NCBI RefSeq assembly: GCF_022682495.2
Contig: NC_071391.1
Coordinates: forward strand, 41,073,998 to 41,137,997
DNA: 64,000 nucleotides
Direction of reading: 5' to 3'
Source: Desmodus rotundus
Taxonomy: Eukaryota; Chordata; Mammalia; Chiroptera; Phyllostomidae
In this document: piece by piece, positions 12,774 through 25,639 of the stretch
How positions within the stretch are numbered: position 1 is the first letter of the stretch
Layout: each line of letters opens with the position of its first letter
Notes under the pieces: generated by a model
Databases searched by the model: none
Told to the model about the DNA's origin: nothing
What the model saw: only the letters and a program-made list of their open reading frames with translations
Program-made: the position numbers and the translations under genes

Positions 12774-13242
12774 CCCCGGGGACAAGCATAAGGCAGAAAA
12801 GAGCGGGGCAGAATCCTGAGACACATCAGCATTTCCAGGGAACAGAAGCAAATCTCATGAACAAAGCAGAAACACTGATCAGCATGGCAGTGGAACGGAG
12901 AGTGTGGGATCCTGGAGAGCAAGGGAAGAGGCCTTCAGTGTACTGAGGGGTCAGCTAGGAACTGAAAGGCTTCTGCCGAGTTTACAGTAACAGTCACTGG
13001 AGACCTGGGTGTGAGAGGCGTGGGTGGTGATGTGGGCGCAGAAGCCGGGCTGCAGTGTGTTAAGGATGCAGCAGGACGTGAGGAAGAGGAGCTAATGACT
13101 ACTGACTTGGATTTCAACAGGTTGACCTGAGAAGGCAGGAGAGAGAGGGGACTGTAAAGTCCAAGTATTTTTGTTTTGTTTCTTCACTGGGTTATGATGG
13201 AAAGAGCTAGGAAGGTGAGGTCAATGAAAACACAGAGAAGAT

Positions 13243-13435
13243 GCCTGGCTGGGGTGGCTCGGTGGACTGAGCACCAACCTGCCAACTGGAAGGTCACAGG
13301 TTCAATTCCCAGTCAGGGCACATGCCCCTCCACAGTTGGGGGTGTGTGAGAGGCAAACGATGGTGCTAGTTTTTTTCTCCCTTACTTACCCTCTCTCTAA
13401 AAACAAATAAATAAAAGCTTTTTAAAAAATAAAAA
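13243..13435 (+). mobile_element. VES SINE
   Basis: Head GCCTGGCTGGGGTGGCTCGG, B-box-like GGTTCAATTCCCAGTCAGGG, then a CT-rich body and AAATAAATAAAAGC tail. Confidence 0.85.
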
Positions 13436-13645
13436 AGGAAATACAGAGAAGAGAAGGGCAGCTGCATCCCTACATGGCTACGGCTGAACCATCCAACTTC
13501 GCCATTAAGTATGACTGCTCAGCTCTCAACCCCGAGGCTGCCTGGCTCCTCAGCTCCCTTGTCCACCTACGGACAGCACAGGACTGGCCACCGTGGGCGC
13601 AGCATCACACTTGTTGGCACCATCTGGAACCGTGCAGTTTTTAAG

Positions 13646-13675
13646 GGATACCTGTGTCCCTTAAAACAGGTATCC
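13646..13675. repeat. perfect hairpin
   Basis: GGATACCTGT and its exact inverse ACAGGTATCC are separated by 10 bases (GTCCCTTAAA). The region 13435-15180 is otherwise unique-looking TUB intron; a 12-base tandem (CCCATTCAGCCT) lies near 14393. Confidence 0.6.
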
Positions 13676-15039
13676 TGTAGCCCATCAACATGAAGAGACA
13701 GAGTGGTACTGGGGGCTCTAGGCAGAGGCAACAAATCCCAGAAACGAGCCATCCCAGAAAGCCAGCATCGCCAGGATGCCTGCCAGCCAGCCATCAGCAG
13801 TAGGTACGCAGTCCACAATATGCCCAGGGCCTCCGTCCACGTGAAGCGAGGTCACAGCCAAAGGACCACTCACTCCCCGGTAAGGCACCTGACTCCCACA
13901 CATCAAGGCTGGCTCCCTGGCCTTGAGCAGAGAAAGATCCCTGAGCAGGGGGCCTATTTTCTAGTCCTGACTCTGCCATGAACTTGCAGTGTGACTCTGC
14001 CCTGAGGCCTCAGTTTTTCCTGTTAGACAAGGGTTGGACTCGGATCTCAAAGACTCTTGCAACCTTGACAGTGTATAGGTGGGGGTGCAGGAAGAAGACT
14101 CATCAGCTCACGTCACTTAGAATGCACCAGCTGCAGAGGGCAGCTGAGTTGAAGTCTTTCAGCCTCATCAGAGTCATCCCCCTGGTGTTCACTACCTGCA
14201 CCCCTCCTTTTCCTCTTTCCCAAGAGTCCCTGAAGTTGGCTCAAGTGATACATCACTCCTCCCAACTTTCTCCTCATGAGATTTTCTTTAATCTAAAAAG
14301 TACCCTGGTTTGAGGCTGTGTGTAGAAAAGCAGAACACAGGACGCCCTGGCCATGGGGCCGTACTCAGACCCATGGCTCTCCACAGAGCTTCCCATTCAG
14401 CCTCCCATTCAGCCTCCCGTTCAGGATGCCCTCATCAGAGACCCCATCAGAAACCCAGACCAACAGCCATGAGGGGACGGACCAGAGCCCCAGGGGCCTC
14501 TCTGTTTCTCTGGCCTGGTCCCTGGCAGGGCAGGCAGGTTCCTCAGTTGCTGAGAACACTCAGCACCCCCACCATAGCCGGGGAGGGGCCCCCATCATCT
14601 TGTTTCATTTGTACACAGGGTTGAGCCCCCTCCTTCATAGGGCAGCTGTTTTTGCCCATCTTTTGGGCCAAAAATACATCCTATGGACCCTGCCATCAGT
14701 AGACAGCAAATGAGGTCCTGGGCGGGCGTGCTGGAGCAGACCCACCTCCTGATTGCAGAAGTGAGGCCGGGGGATGCCAGCAGAACAAGCGGTATGCAGG
14801 CCTGGGTTTGCAGACAGTGGGAAGGAATTCCCTCGGTGGTCTAGGCAAGGCCTGGCTCCGAGCCCCAGGACAGGCTGGGAAGCAGAGCCCAGGACTCCGG
14901 GCCTTCTCATGAGTACCACCTGGCTGGAGTCAGGACAAAAGGACCACAGGAGGACCCAAGAGGAACAAACAAGGCCACAACAGCCCTCTTTTGAGTTCAG
15001 ACTCTGCTCAGGGGTCTCACGCTTCCCTGGGTCCCATTT

Positions 15040-15066
15040 CACACACACACACACACACACACACAC
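15040..15066. repeat. CA microsatellite
   Basis: About 13 CA units, roughly 120 bases from the TUB 48-base exon on its downstream (minus-sense) side. Confidence 0.95.
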
Positions 15067-15184
15067 CAGCACATATGGGGTCCATGGCCACCAAGCCACC
15101 CATGTCCCGCCCGCCACCTCTCTGCACAGTGTCCTGTGGATGGCCCTTTCCCAGCCAGCGCTCCCACCAGCCCGGCCAGCTCAC

Positions 15185-15232
15185 CGAGCGATCTCCCTTC
15201 CTTCCTTCCAGTACTTCCTCCTGGTTGTTCTC
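15185..15232 (-). CDS. TUB: TUB second exon of the upstream isoform
   Basis: This 48-base exon was missed as an open frame because it is short. The minus strand has the acceptor TTTTCCTCCTCAG|GAGAAC and the donor TCG|GTGAGC. Joined in phase 2 to the 15.8 kb exon it reads R-RTTRRKYWKEGREIA-R, the same as the human TUB upstream isoform at that place. It ends again in phase 2, the phase needed to enter the common exon that starts VLDDEGRN. It adds a strongly basic stretch to the N-terminus. The common exon was looked for at lower coordinates and not seen, so it lies beyond the left edge. Confidence is high because sequence, splice sites and phase all agree. Confidence 0.88.
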
Positions 15233-15776
15233 CTGAGGAGGAAAAGCAGGGGTGACTCCACGCCCTTGTTGCCTCACCTTGTCATTCCTGCCCCTTGCCT
15301 GGCCAGACCGTGGTCACTCAAGGCCTCCTTCAGGGCCTCGGTCTCAGCCGCTTCAGGTGGGAGTTAAGTGGGATCAAGGTGGTGGGCGTTCCATCGGGGG
15401 CTCACTCTGTGGGGCCCAGGACAGCAGGCAGGCAGCCCAGAATGAGCGAGGTCATAACCAGGGCTGTGGGAACGAAGCACGGGGTGGGGTGGAGGCTGGA
15501 AGGAGGAGCCCACCAGGAATGGCAGAGGGCGGGAGTGAGGGGCTGCCCAGGGCAGAGGCCTCATTAGAGGTGGAGGAACCCCCTGAGATCCTGGGCAGGA
15601 GAAGCGAAGCCTCCTTGTTCACCTGTGTAGAGCCGATGCTTTGGAAGGGATGCAAGGTGGAACCCCATGTGGTGATGGGGGAGGGGAGGCCTTTGAACTG
15701 CAAAGGGGTGAGGTCATTGGGGGGGTGGACATGGGGTGGGGCCCATGGGCTAACAGTAGGGGTGTTGAGTGCTTAC

Positions 15777-15829
15777 CGATTTCTTCGATGGCCCCGTTCC
15801 CTGTGTTGCTTTGAATGCTGAGATCCCAT
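15777..15829 (-). CDS. TUB: TUB upstream-isoform first coding exon (coding part)
   Basis: The minus strand encodes MGSQHSKQHRERGHRRN plus two bases of an Arg codon, then the donor CG|GTAAGC. This matches the N-terminal exon of the longer human TUB isoform (…GTPWPMGSQHSKQH…GHRRDR). Tubby is a PIP2-binding adaptor that carries GPCRs into cilia in neurons; its tubby domain lies far downstream, outside the window. The exon ends in phase 2 and continues in frame into 15232..15185. I chose the ATG at 15829 because its context (CCCATGG) is good and because the ancestral start 89 bases upstream reads ATA and is now out of frame. The reading frame is open further upstream to an ATG at 16084, so a longer N-terminus cannot be excluded. 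Compared with human, about five residues are missing after QHR. Exon identity is seen in the sequence; start choice is inference. Confidence 0.82.
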
Positions 15830-15917
15830 GGGCCGGGGGGTGCCTCCTGGGAACAAAATCCCTCTCTTGGCAAAAGGGTGCAAACCCACAAAGAAAGCAA
15901 AGGGATCCTGGGCCCTA

Positions 15918-18900
15918 TGGCGGCCAGAGCACGGGCAGAGTTTGGGGGCTGTCCTGTCCGGCTGCACACAACAACCTAGGCCTGGGGCAATTCCTTGTCT
16001 CACTGGACTCCGTCCTGAAGCTAGCACGGGCCACAGGGTGTCTTCCCCCATCACCGAGGCAACAGTTAGACTAACAGCCATCACTGATTCATTAGGATGT
16101 GGAAATCCTCTCTGCTGCTCACAGTCTCCCTCCTAAGCCCTTCAGGACCAGAATGGGTCCCCAAGGCCTAAGCAGCTATGCCACTCAGGGACACCTAATT
16201 GTTAATTTCCACAGCAACACAGAGGGCGATCCCTGCATCTGGGGTTACTATAGGAACCCAGGCAGAGCCAGGTGCACTGAGGACAAAGGCCCCATCTGGA
16301 GGACCACATTCACTGACACTCTCTGTGGCCAGCCCCGTGCTAGGCAGGGCTCAGTAGTAGGCTCTGTTCTGGGGGAGACACACACTGTCCCTCTGAGGGA
16401 CAATGGGGATCTAGGATTTCCTTGTCTGTGTCCATAGCCTCTTGAACGTGCACCTAAGTGATCTTATCCCTCACAGGGCTTCAACTCCCACAACCCTTAC
16501 ATCAAGAATGCCCGCCTGCATCGTGGGCCCACCCCTCTCCTAAAATCTACAGCATCTTCCTGCTCTCTGGACACCCCTTCCCCTGGATGTCCCACAGCAC
16601 TGCACACTGAGGGATGCAGCGCGGGACTTCCTGTGAGTCTGAGCCTCCATCGTATGTATAGTCTCTATGAGTGGCATGCCCAACCTGCAGGCACCACCAC
16701 AGCTTCCTGCCTTCCCGGCCCCTCTTCCCCTGCCAGTGCAGACAACCATCAAAGCCTTCTGAAGTCACCTACCGAGAGCACTTTTGGCCTGCAGCCACTC
16801 CTCCCCTAGCCCCACGCCGTGGGAGGGCTGCCCCGTCCTTTGCCCAGATCTTGGCATCAGGATGGTGGCTGCCTCCAGCGTGCGCCTCTCCAATCCATCC
16901 TCCAGTGGCACCAGAGTGAGCTACGAGGTACATGCAAACCTGACCCTGTCCCCGATCCTGCCTACACCCTCCAGAAGCTCCCCACTGCCTCAGGCGCTGT
17001 CTAAGCTGCAGCACTCTGCCTGAGTCCCGCTGGCCCCCAGCCTTGTTTTCCACCAGGAGCTCACTCAGCCTTCCTTCTTGTCCATCCCTGGCCACACTCG
17101 TCAGTGAGTGCTGAGAACAATCATCTGGAATCTCTGGGATTTGTTTTCAGATTTCTGAGGGGAAAATGATGCCTAGATGCAAAACCAGACATTGCTGACC
17201 CCACCCTCACTAGACCCTGGAGGCCTCGGCCCGTGGTCTGCTAAGCAGACAGATAAGGACTTGTAGGGGGATTGTAAGGGGCTGGCAAGAAGGGTGAACA
17301 GGTGAGCCGATCTTGTTCATGCTCCCAGCCTCCAGAAAACAAGGACCGCAGTCTGTCAGCTGAGAAGGGCATCTGACCCCTACCCTCCAGGTCACAGGTG
17401 GGAAAACCAGAGGGAGGAAGGGTCAGAGCCAGGCTTCCCAGCTCTCAGTCTGCAGTTCTCTCACTTTGACACAAGTCTCAAAACTCCAAAGCCAGCAGGA
17501 AGGCAGCAGGGAGGGATCCTGCGCAGCCGCACTGCACTGCACTGCACACGGCAGCTCCCAGTGGGGAAGTGCACGTGCGAGCCCACCCGGGACTGGAGAC
17601 CTCATCCCTCTGTCTCCCCTAAGCTCTCAGATGCCTTCTGTCCTGCTGCAGGCACAATGGGACTTTCCAGTCAGGGCCAAAGGGCATCTCAAAGCTGATA
17701 CACAGGCCCCCACTTTCTCAAGCACAGTGTCCTCCCTGGTCCCCTTCCTACCCAAGATCTCAGGTTTTTATGCCTTGGTCCAGACCTTAACTCAGGAAAT
17801 GTGAACTGGGAAAAAGCGGTGTCTACTGCAGGAGAAGCCAGCTTCCTGCAAGGCGGCCCATCCTCACCTCGAGGCTACTGCCGTGGGGCTTAGCCCTGGG
17901 GGAGCTCTGGGAGAGGGCGGACAAAAAGAATCAGGGAATTTCAGGGCAGAGTTAACTGCATCCCTCTAGGGTTGGGAAACCCTTTGAAGTGAAGCTGATG
18001 AACAGGTGATTCTGAGCCTCCGCTGCACACTTCCAGCGTCAGGGTGCTTGCTCACTCTTTCCAGAGCAGTCCCTCCACCTCTGCGCCTGGCAATTGCTTC
18101 CCTTCAAATCAAGCCCAAACACACTTCCCTTGGGCTCTGGTTCTGTCCTCCAGAACCCTACAGAACATGGCTCTTCCGGCCGTCACAGCACTTTGCAGGG
18201 TTACGGCACTTTTACACGTCAGCTGACTTCATGGTGAGTGACCACAGCCTTCGAAGGAGGGCACTACGATTGATATTTCCTAGAGGAGGAAACTAAGGCT
18301 TGGGGGAAGTGACCTGCCTTGTCAGTGGCAGAGCAGGCACTGGGTGACCTACTCACCAGGCTGGGGGCCTGGAGTGTGCCAGCTCTGAGGTGCTGTGGAG
18401 GCCTCGGAAGGGAGACTGTGGAGAATGGCATGGGCAGAGCGGGACACAGAGTGGCCCAGTGACCTTGGACTTAAGCCTGGACCTCAACATGGCAATGCCT
18501 CAAGTTCCAGACATGATTTTAGTGTGCTGGGCACCCCTTCCATGTAGATCTTTCTGAAACAGTTAACCCTTGGACCAGCTGAGCACAGCTGGAGGCAGGG
18601 CACAGGGGGAGGGGACACAAGGCGGTGGGGCAGGGCGGTGGGGCGGGGGTTGCATTCTCTGGAGACAGGCATGCCTCAGCTTAGGATCCTGCGCGGCAAA
18701 GCCAAGCCCTTGGGTGAACCAGACATACCCGCTGCAGAAGGCTGGTTAGCCAGCATCCATGTCTACTTCAGCGCTTCGCCTCCCTGTCACAAACAGATCG
18801 TGACAGTCTTCCGTTAACCACACGCTGTTCTCCCCCTGGAGGGATTCGGGTAAATACAATTTTCTCCATCTCCACACACGTCCAGCAATGTCCTAGAGTC

Positions 18901-20900
18901 CTCGGAGATTTGTGCACCAGCGATTCTCAGGCATGCCTGTGCTTATCCCACCCTGGTCGAACATGATTAGAGGAGTGCAGCAAGCCCAGCTGTTCGGTCC
19001 TCCAATTACCAGAGCAGTTACCATGGCAACGTGAAGGGCCCCCCCTTGGAGGTGTCAGAGGCTGAAGCAGGTTCAGAGAGATGTGGAGTGGAGAGCGGGC
19101 ATGGGCATGCAGGAAGGACAGCCCAGGATGGGGCTCCAGCCCCGGGGAAAGCTGAGCCCCAACCTGAGGCAGTGGAGTGAGAATTGAAGGTGCAGGCCCC
19201 AGCAGGAAGTGGGGGGAGCAGGGCCAGGACTGGGGTGAGTTTGAATGAGACATTCTCCTGGGGTGCAAATTTTAAGAAGGTGCCAAAATGCTCAGTGATC
19301 AAGATAAATGATATTTAAATCAAAATGAATGTAAAAATATCCTCAACAAAATACCAATGTTTTAAACAAAGATAGGGTCCTACAGGGCTGGAATTAGGGA
19401 CACGGCCAAGTCCTGCAAGCCAGGCTGGACCCTGTCTTCACTAAATTTTTTATTTTGTTTATTGTGGATGTTTTTGCATTCACTTTGCCTTTTAAAAATT
19501 ATTGTATTCATATATTATTTATGTGGATTACCGAGCTTTTTGGTGCTCCCTTAAATTTTGTACCCGAGTAAATGCCCCACTTACCTCACCCTAGTCTCAA
19601 GCCTGGAGGGGAAGACAGACTGAGTCAGGGGCAGGAGGGAGCCTGATGCAGCTGAAAGTGCATCACAGGACAAGGAGCCAGGAGATGTGAGTTCCTGCCT
19701 CTCAGTTCTGATGGAATCAGATTCAGATTTTACATGACTTTGCAACTTGAAGACTGTTGTTGGCTTGACAGGTGCCTAGCAGGCACATGGCCCCCTACCT
19801 GTGGGGGTGACAGTGACTCAGAGGGGGGCTCCCATCTCCTGCCCTCCCTCAGGCTAGCTGTGGAGGGGAGGGAAGGGGAGAAGAAGGGGAGGAACGGAGG
19901 TGGTGGCAGTTTTGCACGACCGGGAGCAGGAATGGCAGATTAATTGCCTGAAGCTGAGAGGCTGTTGATAAGTGTTACTAATAATCAAGCTTCAGATCTG
20001 ACACCCAGCTCAGGCTGGGATTACTGTTTTGAATGGAAATCGAACCCAAACCAGTAATTACCCCAGTGAGTGATGCCAGTCTTACTCTGGAGCCTGTTCT
20101 AGGCAGAGAAATGGCACCTGCATGTAGGTGTCAACCCATCAGGGAGAGGATTGCTTCTTCAAGGGGCCTCCTCCCAAGAGCACAAGCTGGCCTGGCCTCT
20201 GCTCACTCAAAGGGACACAGTCAACAGAAAGACCCACCTTTCTTCCTAGGAAGTGCAGTGGGGAGGGACGCCCACCCATCAGCCACGGCCTCTAGGCAGA
20301 ATCCAGACCTCAGACCTCACTCGCACTGGCCGCCCCGCCTTGGGCTGGGTGGAGGCCCTTTGTAGATGTTGTCCCTAGCTGTCAAAAGCAGTTTCTGGGG
20401 TCATGGAGGGGGGCGTGGCTATACTCCCCAGTACAGATGCAGCCCTCTACGCCTCTGTCCAGGACTGTTGGACAGCCACACAGTTGTTCCCTTTTAAAAC
20501 GGGGAGGCCCCTGGAATGGCCTGAGCTGTGGCCAGGTGAGAGGGACAAGGCCACCATTGGTGTGGAGCCCACCCCATCCCCTGTCTCCCCCCTTGATGAA
20601 CTGTGTGTGCTTGCTCCCCGTGCCGGACTAGAACAGGGATGTCTGGAAATTCTCCCTGTAAACAGGCAGAATTCTCCCACTGCAGCCTGTCTCTCCTCGG
20701 TGCCTCTCATCCTATCTAGGGGAGCCCCAGAAATGCTAGCACCACCCAGAACCAGCCCTGAGGGGAAAAGGCTGCTCCTGCCTCTGCCCCAGCCCCCTCC
20801 CAGGGTACACTCCTGCCTGGGCCCTTTCCCTGGCTTCCCAGCAGGGTAGCTGGATGCAAAGAGGCATTCACCACACACACTTTGGTGGTAAACAGCAGCG
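15918..20900. other. TUB intron, mostly unique sequence
   Basis: About 5 kb upstream (minus sense) of the 15.8 kb exon with few recognisable repeats. I see no supported exon. The X-box at 19017 is the only motif I can name. Low repeat content next to an alternative promoter is compatible with regulatory sequence. Confidence 0.4.
19017..19030. promoter_or_regulatory. RFX-type X-box, near-perfect palindrome
   Basis: GTTACCATGGCAAC has two good half sites (GTTACC and GGCAAC) around AT, a textbook X-box. It lies in the TUB intron about 3 kb upstream (minus sense) of the exon at 15.8 kb, in unique-looking sequence. Binding is inference. Confidence 0.55.
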
Positions 20901-22006
20901 GCATATCACTCACCACCAAACACCATCTACCCTCTCTGCTGTGCCAGGCACTGTGGCCCAGAGGGGAATAAGACAGTCCCTGCCCTCAAGGAGCCCCGTA
21001 GAAGACAATAAATAGGAAGGTAATGACTGATCACTATAACAGCAGGTAGTCCCGAGTAAAAATGCCCTGAACTACAGAGTCTGGAGATGTCGATGAGCTG
21101 CCTCAGCAAGCAGACGGAGGTCAGACCAGGTGGGATCCAGAGTGCATGTGACCACCGCCTTTCAGGATGGAATTGGACTGGAACCACAGGCAAGTTTCAG
21201 AATACTCTGCAAACTCGCTGAGCGGGGGGCCGGCACCTCGAGGGTGCCACCTAGTGACCACACAGCAGGAAGGCAGCTCTGTCTTTGGGCCCTGGGATAT
21301 CCCTCTGCTCCTGTTCTTCCCCTGCAACAGACCCCCCAGAACTCAGCTGTGCAAAGGGAAAGGGAAAGGGGCTGGGCTTTGTTCACAGAGGCTCGGGACT
21401 TGGAAGAAAGGGGCACAATATACCCCGAGATCTGGAAGTTGTTGGGCAGCAGGCAGGGGAGGGGCTGTGTGCTATCATTATCTGCCCCCTCAGCAATGTC
21501 TCCTCATCACTCCAAGGGCACCTCAGCTCTATCACCAATCGGCCTGGCCTCTGTTGCAGGGAGAGGTGACAGGAAGCCCATACCCAGAACTGACCTGCTC
21601 AGCCTCTCAGGTGCTGTGACAGATTTGGGGGTCCCAGAGAAGTTGCACTCACTGCTTCTCTAACTCATCCTGCTCCTATGGCTTAGGAAGGGACTCACGT
21701 TCCTCTTGGGGTCAGGCAAGGGTGCTGCAGGGGCTCAGCCCTCCCCTCTCAGGTACCCCATTGGATTCTGCAGTGCTTGTGGCCCCCAAGCACTTTCCTT
21801 CCTTCCCAGGGAAAGGAGTAGTGAGGCAAGGTGAGGTGAGTGGTCCCCAAAGGAAAGTGCCCAGGCTGGAAAGCCCTCGGCCTGGGGGGAGCCAGGGGGT
21901 GGGGGATGCAGAGGGAGGGAGGAGGGAATTCCAGGTGTGGGGGAGAGGAAGGGGACAGGCAAGTGTAGGGTACAAAAGGGGAACCTGCACTGGAGAATAT
22001 CTGAGG

Positions 22007-22172
22007 GGGCTGGGCAAACATTTTCTTAAAGGGCCAGACAGTACATATTTGAGGCTTGCAGGCTGTGCTCAACTCTGAGACCAGTGTGAAAGCAGCCCCG
22101 GACCACATGCAAACAAGCAAACGTACGTGTGTTCCATTTAACTGTTTACAAAAACAGGCTGCCAGCTCACCT
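22007..22172 (+). mobile_element. MER5A-like hAT fossil
   Basis: The stretch GGGCTGGGCAAACATTTTCT, then TAAAGGGCCAGACAGTA and TTTACAAAAACAGGCTG, follows the order of the MER5A consensus. It is an old mammalian DNA transposon fossil inside the TUB intron. Confidence 0.7.
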
Positions 22173-22589
22173 GGACACGGCTGGCCTATTTAACCCAAGC
22201 TCACTGCTCCCCACATGCCCCACCAGGGAGGCCACAGCCAAGTAATAACTTCAGCCCAAGAAATGTCCAAAAGTACCTGGCTCTTAAAAGGACTCCCAGA
22301 CGACTTCACCGCTGCCTCCCCTCCCAGAGCAAGGTTGGAGGTGGTGTCCCAGGGGGCTGGAGTAAAGCAGATCAGGGTGGTGAGAAGCTTGGCGGGGGTC
22401 CCCAGATCCCAGGCCGGCCCTGTCTCCACTTACTTCCCCAGGCACTCACCTGCAGTGGGAGGCTCTGAGCAGCCTCAGCTACTCCCCTTCCTTCCCCGCA
22501 GGGGTCGCTCACAGTCCAGCTGAGGTCCCTCCAGCCCCTTCCCAAACAGGAAATCCCCAAAGGCAGGTGGGGGGATGGGACTGAACTGC

Positions 22590-23050
22590 CCCAAGGACAG
22601 GCCACCGGACAGATGACACCCCGAGGAGGACGAGGTGACCGGAGGGGGGAGGAGGTGTAACCCAGCACCGGGACCCAGGGGCCCACGAGAGGCCAGGCTG
22701 GGACCGACCCCTGCCCCGCCAGGCTGGGCCCACCGGCCCCCACCCCGTCCTGGAACACACCACCGGAGCCTGCTCCAGCCTCCCCACCCCAGCACCGGGC
22801 CCCGTAGGTGGCGCCGTGGCGAAAAGATCGAGAGTCCTAGGCTCAGGCTAGTCCCTGGCCTCTCCAGTTACACTAAAAGTGAGACAGGGGAAGATGGTAT
22901 CGAGGCCGCGCAGAGGCAGCGCGCGTGCTCATCCAACATTGATGGGGCCCCGGACTGCCCCAGAGCCCCTCATGGGGGACAGGGTCCCGGCTCCCAAATC
23001 CTTTGGGAAGGGCCCGCGGCCAGGGAAGGACGCACACCGAACTCACCACC
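22590..23050. promoter_or_regulatory. CpG-rich segment inside TUB intron
   Basis: About 460 bases with many CpG dinucleotides (roughly 25 to 30 by eye) and high G+C, in an otherwise CpG-poor intron. No coding exon with a convincing donor was found on either strand. It may be a minor promoter or enhancer; nothing more can be said. Confidence 0.35.
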
Positions 23051-23259
23051 ATCGTCACACAGGTACCTTTCAGTTCCTGGATCTAAGGACTCTCTAGTGT
23101 GTGGCAGGAGGGAGAGGGGGGCGGGAGGGGTTTGCCTAGTCCTGACCAGGGGAAGGGGCACTGTGCTCCTCCACACCCCAGTTCCCAATCCTCCCCCCTA
23201 GCTCCCGACGCAAGGGCAATAGAGGGAGGGAGAGAGGGACAAGACCAGTCTCCTCCCCA

Positions 23260-23490
23260 CCCCCCACACAGAGTCAATTCCCTCCTGCACACCCGCCTCT
23301 ACTCGAATGTGCACCACTCGCACACATCCACATAGCCACTGGGTGGCGCACACGCCCCTCCTCGCAAAGGTGCCCAAACTCATCAATATACATTGAGCTG
23401 TGCACACACGCCCTGGCATAACACACACATGCCTCAGATATACTCTCACTGGTGTACACACCCAGTTGCACACTCAGGGAAACATACTAA
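23260..23490. repeat. CA-rich low-complexity tract
   Basis: Degenerate CACAC-rich sequence (TGTGCACACACGCCCTGGCA, AACACACACATGCC) in the TUB intron, next to the CpG-rich segment. Confidence 0.6.
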
Positions 23491-25600
23491 TGGAACCTCC
23501 CAGAGGATCCTGACCCATCACTGCGTCTGCTCTCTAGCACTTGGTGATGGAGAGAGAATACCACTCAGAATGTCCCACCCAGGGCAAACCAGACTGGACG
23601 GAGGGTCAGTGCAAGGGAAGTGCCCTGCTGATGCTCTGTGGCATTCCTCGTGTGGTGTTTAGTTGGTCTGCAGCGCCAGAGAGGGCCTGGGGGCAGAGCC
23701 AGGTTGGGATTATGTCTTTGCTGAGGAATATGACCTTGCAAGAAGATAATCCTGGCTTCCAGTTACCCTGGCGTAGCTTCTCCCTGGCTCCAAAGGTTTC
23801 CAGACGCTGGGACCCCATCCCCCTAACTTGAACTCTGTGCCCCTCATTCTCACATTAGGTTCCAGTCGGCTGGCAGTTCCCTAGTTCACCTGTGGAAATC
23901 TGTCTCCCCTGGCAACAGCACGGGCAGGCAGTTCCCTAAAGCCTGCTGACTTCCCCACACCTGGCCTGGCACTCACTGACAGGACCCTTCTCCTCCCCCC
24001 ACCCCCGACAATCATACACACTAGGGCTTCCTTTGTTCAGAAGAACCAAGAGCAGAGCGTCTGTCTAAGGCCTCAGAGGCGGGCTGACTGGGAGCACAGG
24101 CCTGATCCAGACCTGACGGGCTCCAAGGGCAGGAGAGCCCACACTGCTCAGGACGGACAGAAAGGAGCGTGTCTCTCCCAGGCCCAGGCTCAGGCTGGGC
24201 CAGCATCTCCCAGTTGGCATGTATCTACCATCAAGGCACAGGGTTTTCCAGAGAGAGGTTATTTCACGTCAATGGATGCCCGTGAACCCCAGCTTGTCAA
24301 CTGTTCTCCAGGCTATGGGCATAGCTGGCCCTTCCTTGTACCTTCGGTCACAGATATGATGTCTCTGCCCGCTTGCATGCACCCTACACAAGGGAAACCA
24401 TGGTACCTGAAGACTTCAAACTCCAGTGTGGGCCAGCCCCAAAGGACTTGGGCAGTCCTCGCCTCACCTCCATGGCTGACGTCTCTCCCCGCCCCCTCAT
24501 TACCCTGAGCCCCAACCTTCCACCTCCTCCAGAGCTGTCCCTTCAGAGAGCTTGGTGCCACCATTCCCATTTGCCCCACCCAGTCTAGTCATCTCGGTCC
24601 TGTATGGCCAGAAATCCACCAAAATTTGCTAAAAGCTCTGCAACAAAGCAGGGCCTCCAATCACGGGCGTCTGGTGGCACCTCTGCTGCCCCTGCGACAA
24701 CCCCTAAGTCAGCACTGCCATGGCCAGGGCGTCCGGCCCCGGCCCGCCCTGCTCTCGTTGCTCTGGCCTGGCCCTTCCGATCATAGAACACACACTGGGG
24801 CCAGAGGTCATGTATTACAGCTCCCCAGGACTGCAAGAGTGGTTAGTCAACCAGCCTGCCCCTTCAACCTCAGGGGAAACAGGCCCAGAGATGCAGTGAC
24901 GTGCTCAGGTCCAGAATGGGAGTTAGTAGGGCAAGTAGAATCAAATCCTGGACTCCTGACCCTCTTCACAATGTTCTTGCCACCCCATCGACCTGCTTCA
25001 GAAAACCCAGTGTACAGACAGTGAAGGCATCACCGCCTTATTTCAGACGCAGCTGCCCCCAGGCCTGGCCTGCCCTGCTGCTGCCCGGTCCTACCAGCTC
25101 CTCTGCTGATTCTGACCCCGCAGTCAGGACCGGAGTTGGCCAGACCACTCCCGCGGGTCCCTCTGGGGTGGTCTCTTTACAGCTGTGTCACCGGCCGAGT
25201 CCTCAGAGAGGACTCTGTTTCAGTTCCGGATCTTCCTGTGAATTCTCCCCTGGGACCAAAGGCCCAGTCCCTGTTGGAGCAGCTGTCTTGTCACCCACGC
25301 CTCAGGCACTGGCTAAAGTGCCCAGCCCTGGAGTCCTCATCTGACCCTGCTCCTCATCCCTGGCCTGTGTCCCTGTCACACAAGTGGTCCCAGTTGTTAA
25401 TTATGCCTCTCCAGTCCCTGGACTGCCTCCCTAGATGCGGTCCTGACCCGTCTCTGGCTCCCCGCTTCCCCGCCCGTTCTCCTCACAGCGCTCCTGGTTA
25501 CATGGGGGCAGGGCCGGCCTCAGTCACCACACCTGTCTCTGCACCTAGGAGATACAGAGACTTAACCTTCGGAGTCCAACTGACAGAGAAGTCTTGATGT
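23490..25600. other. TUB intron, no gene seen
   Basis: Unique-looking, with a short MIR-like piece at about 24870-24975 (minus sense). No exon could be supported. Confidence 0.4.
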
Positions 25601-25639
25601 TAGTGTGGTAGCCCTGCTAAGGGCCAGGTGAAAATAACG

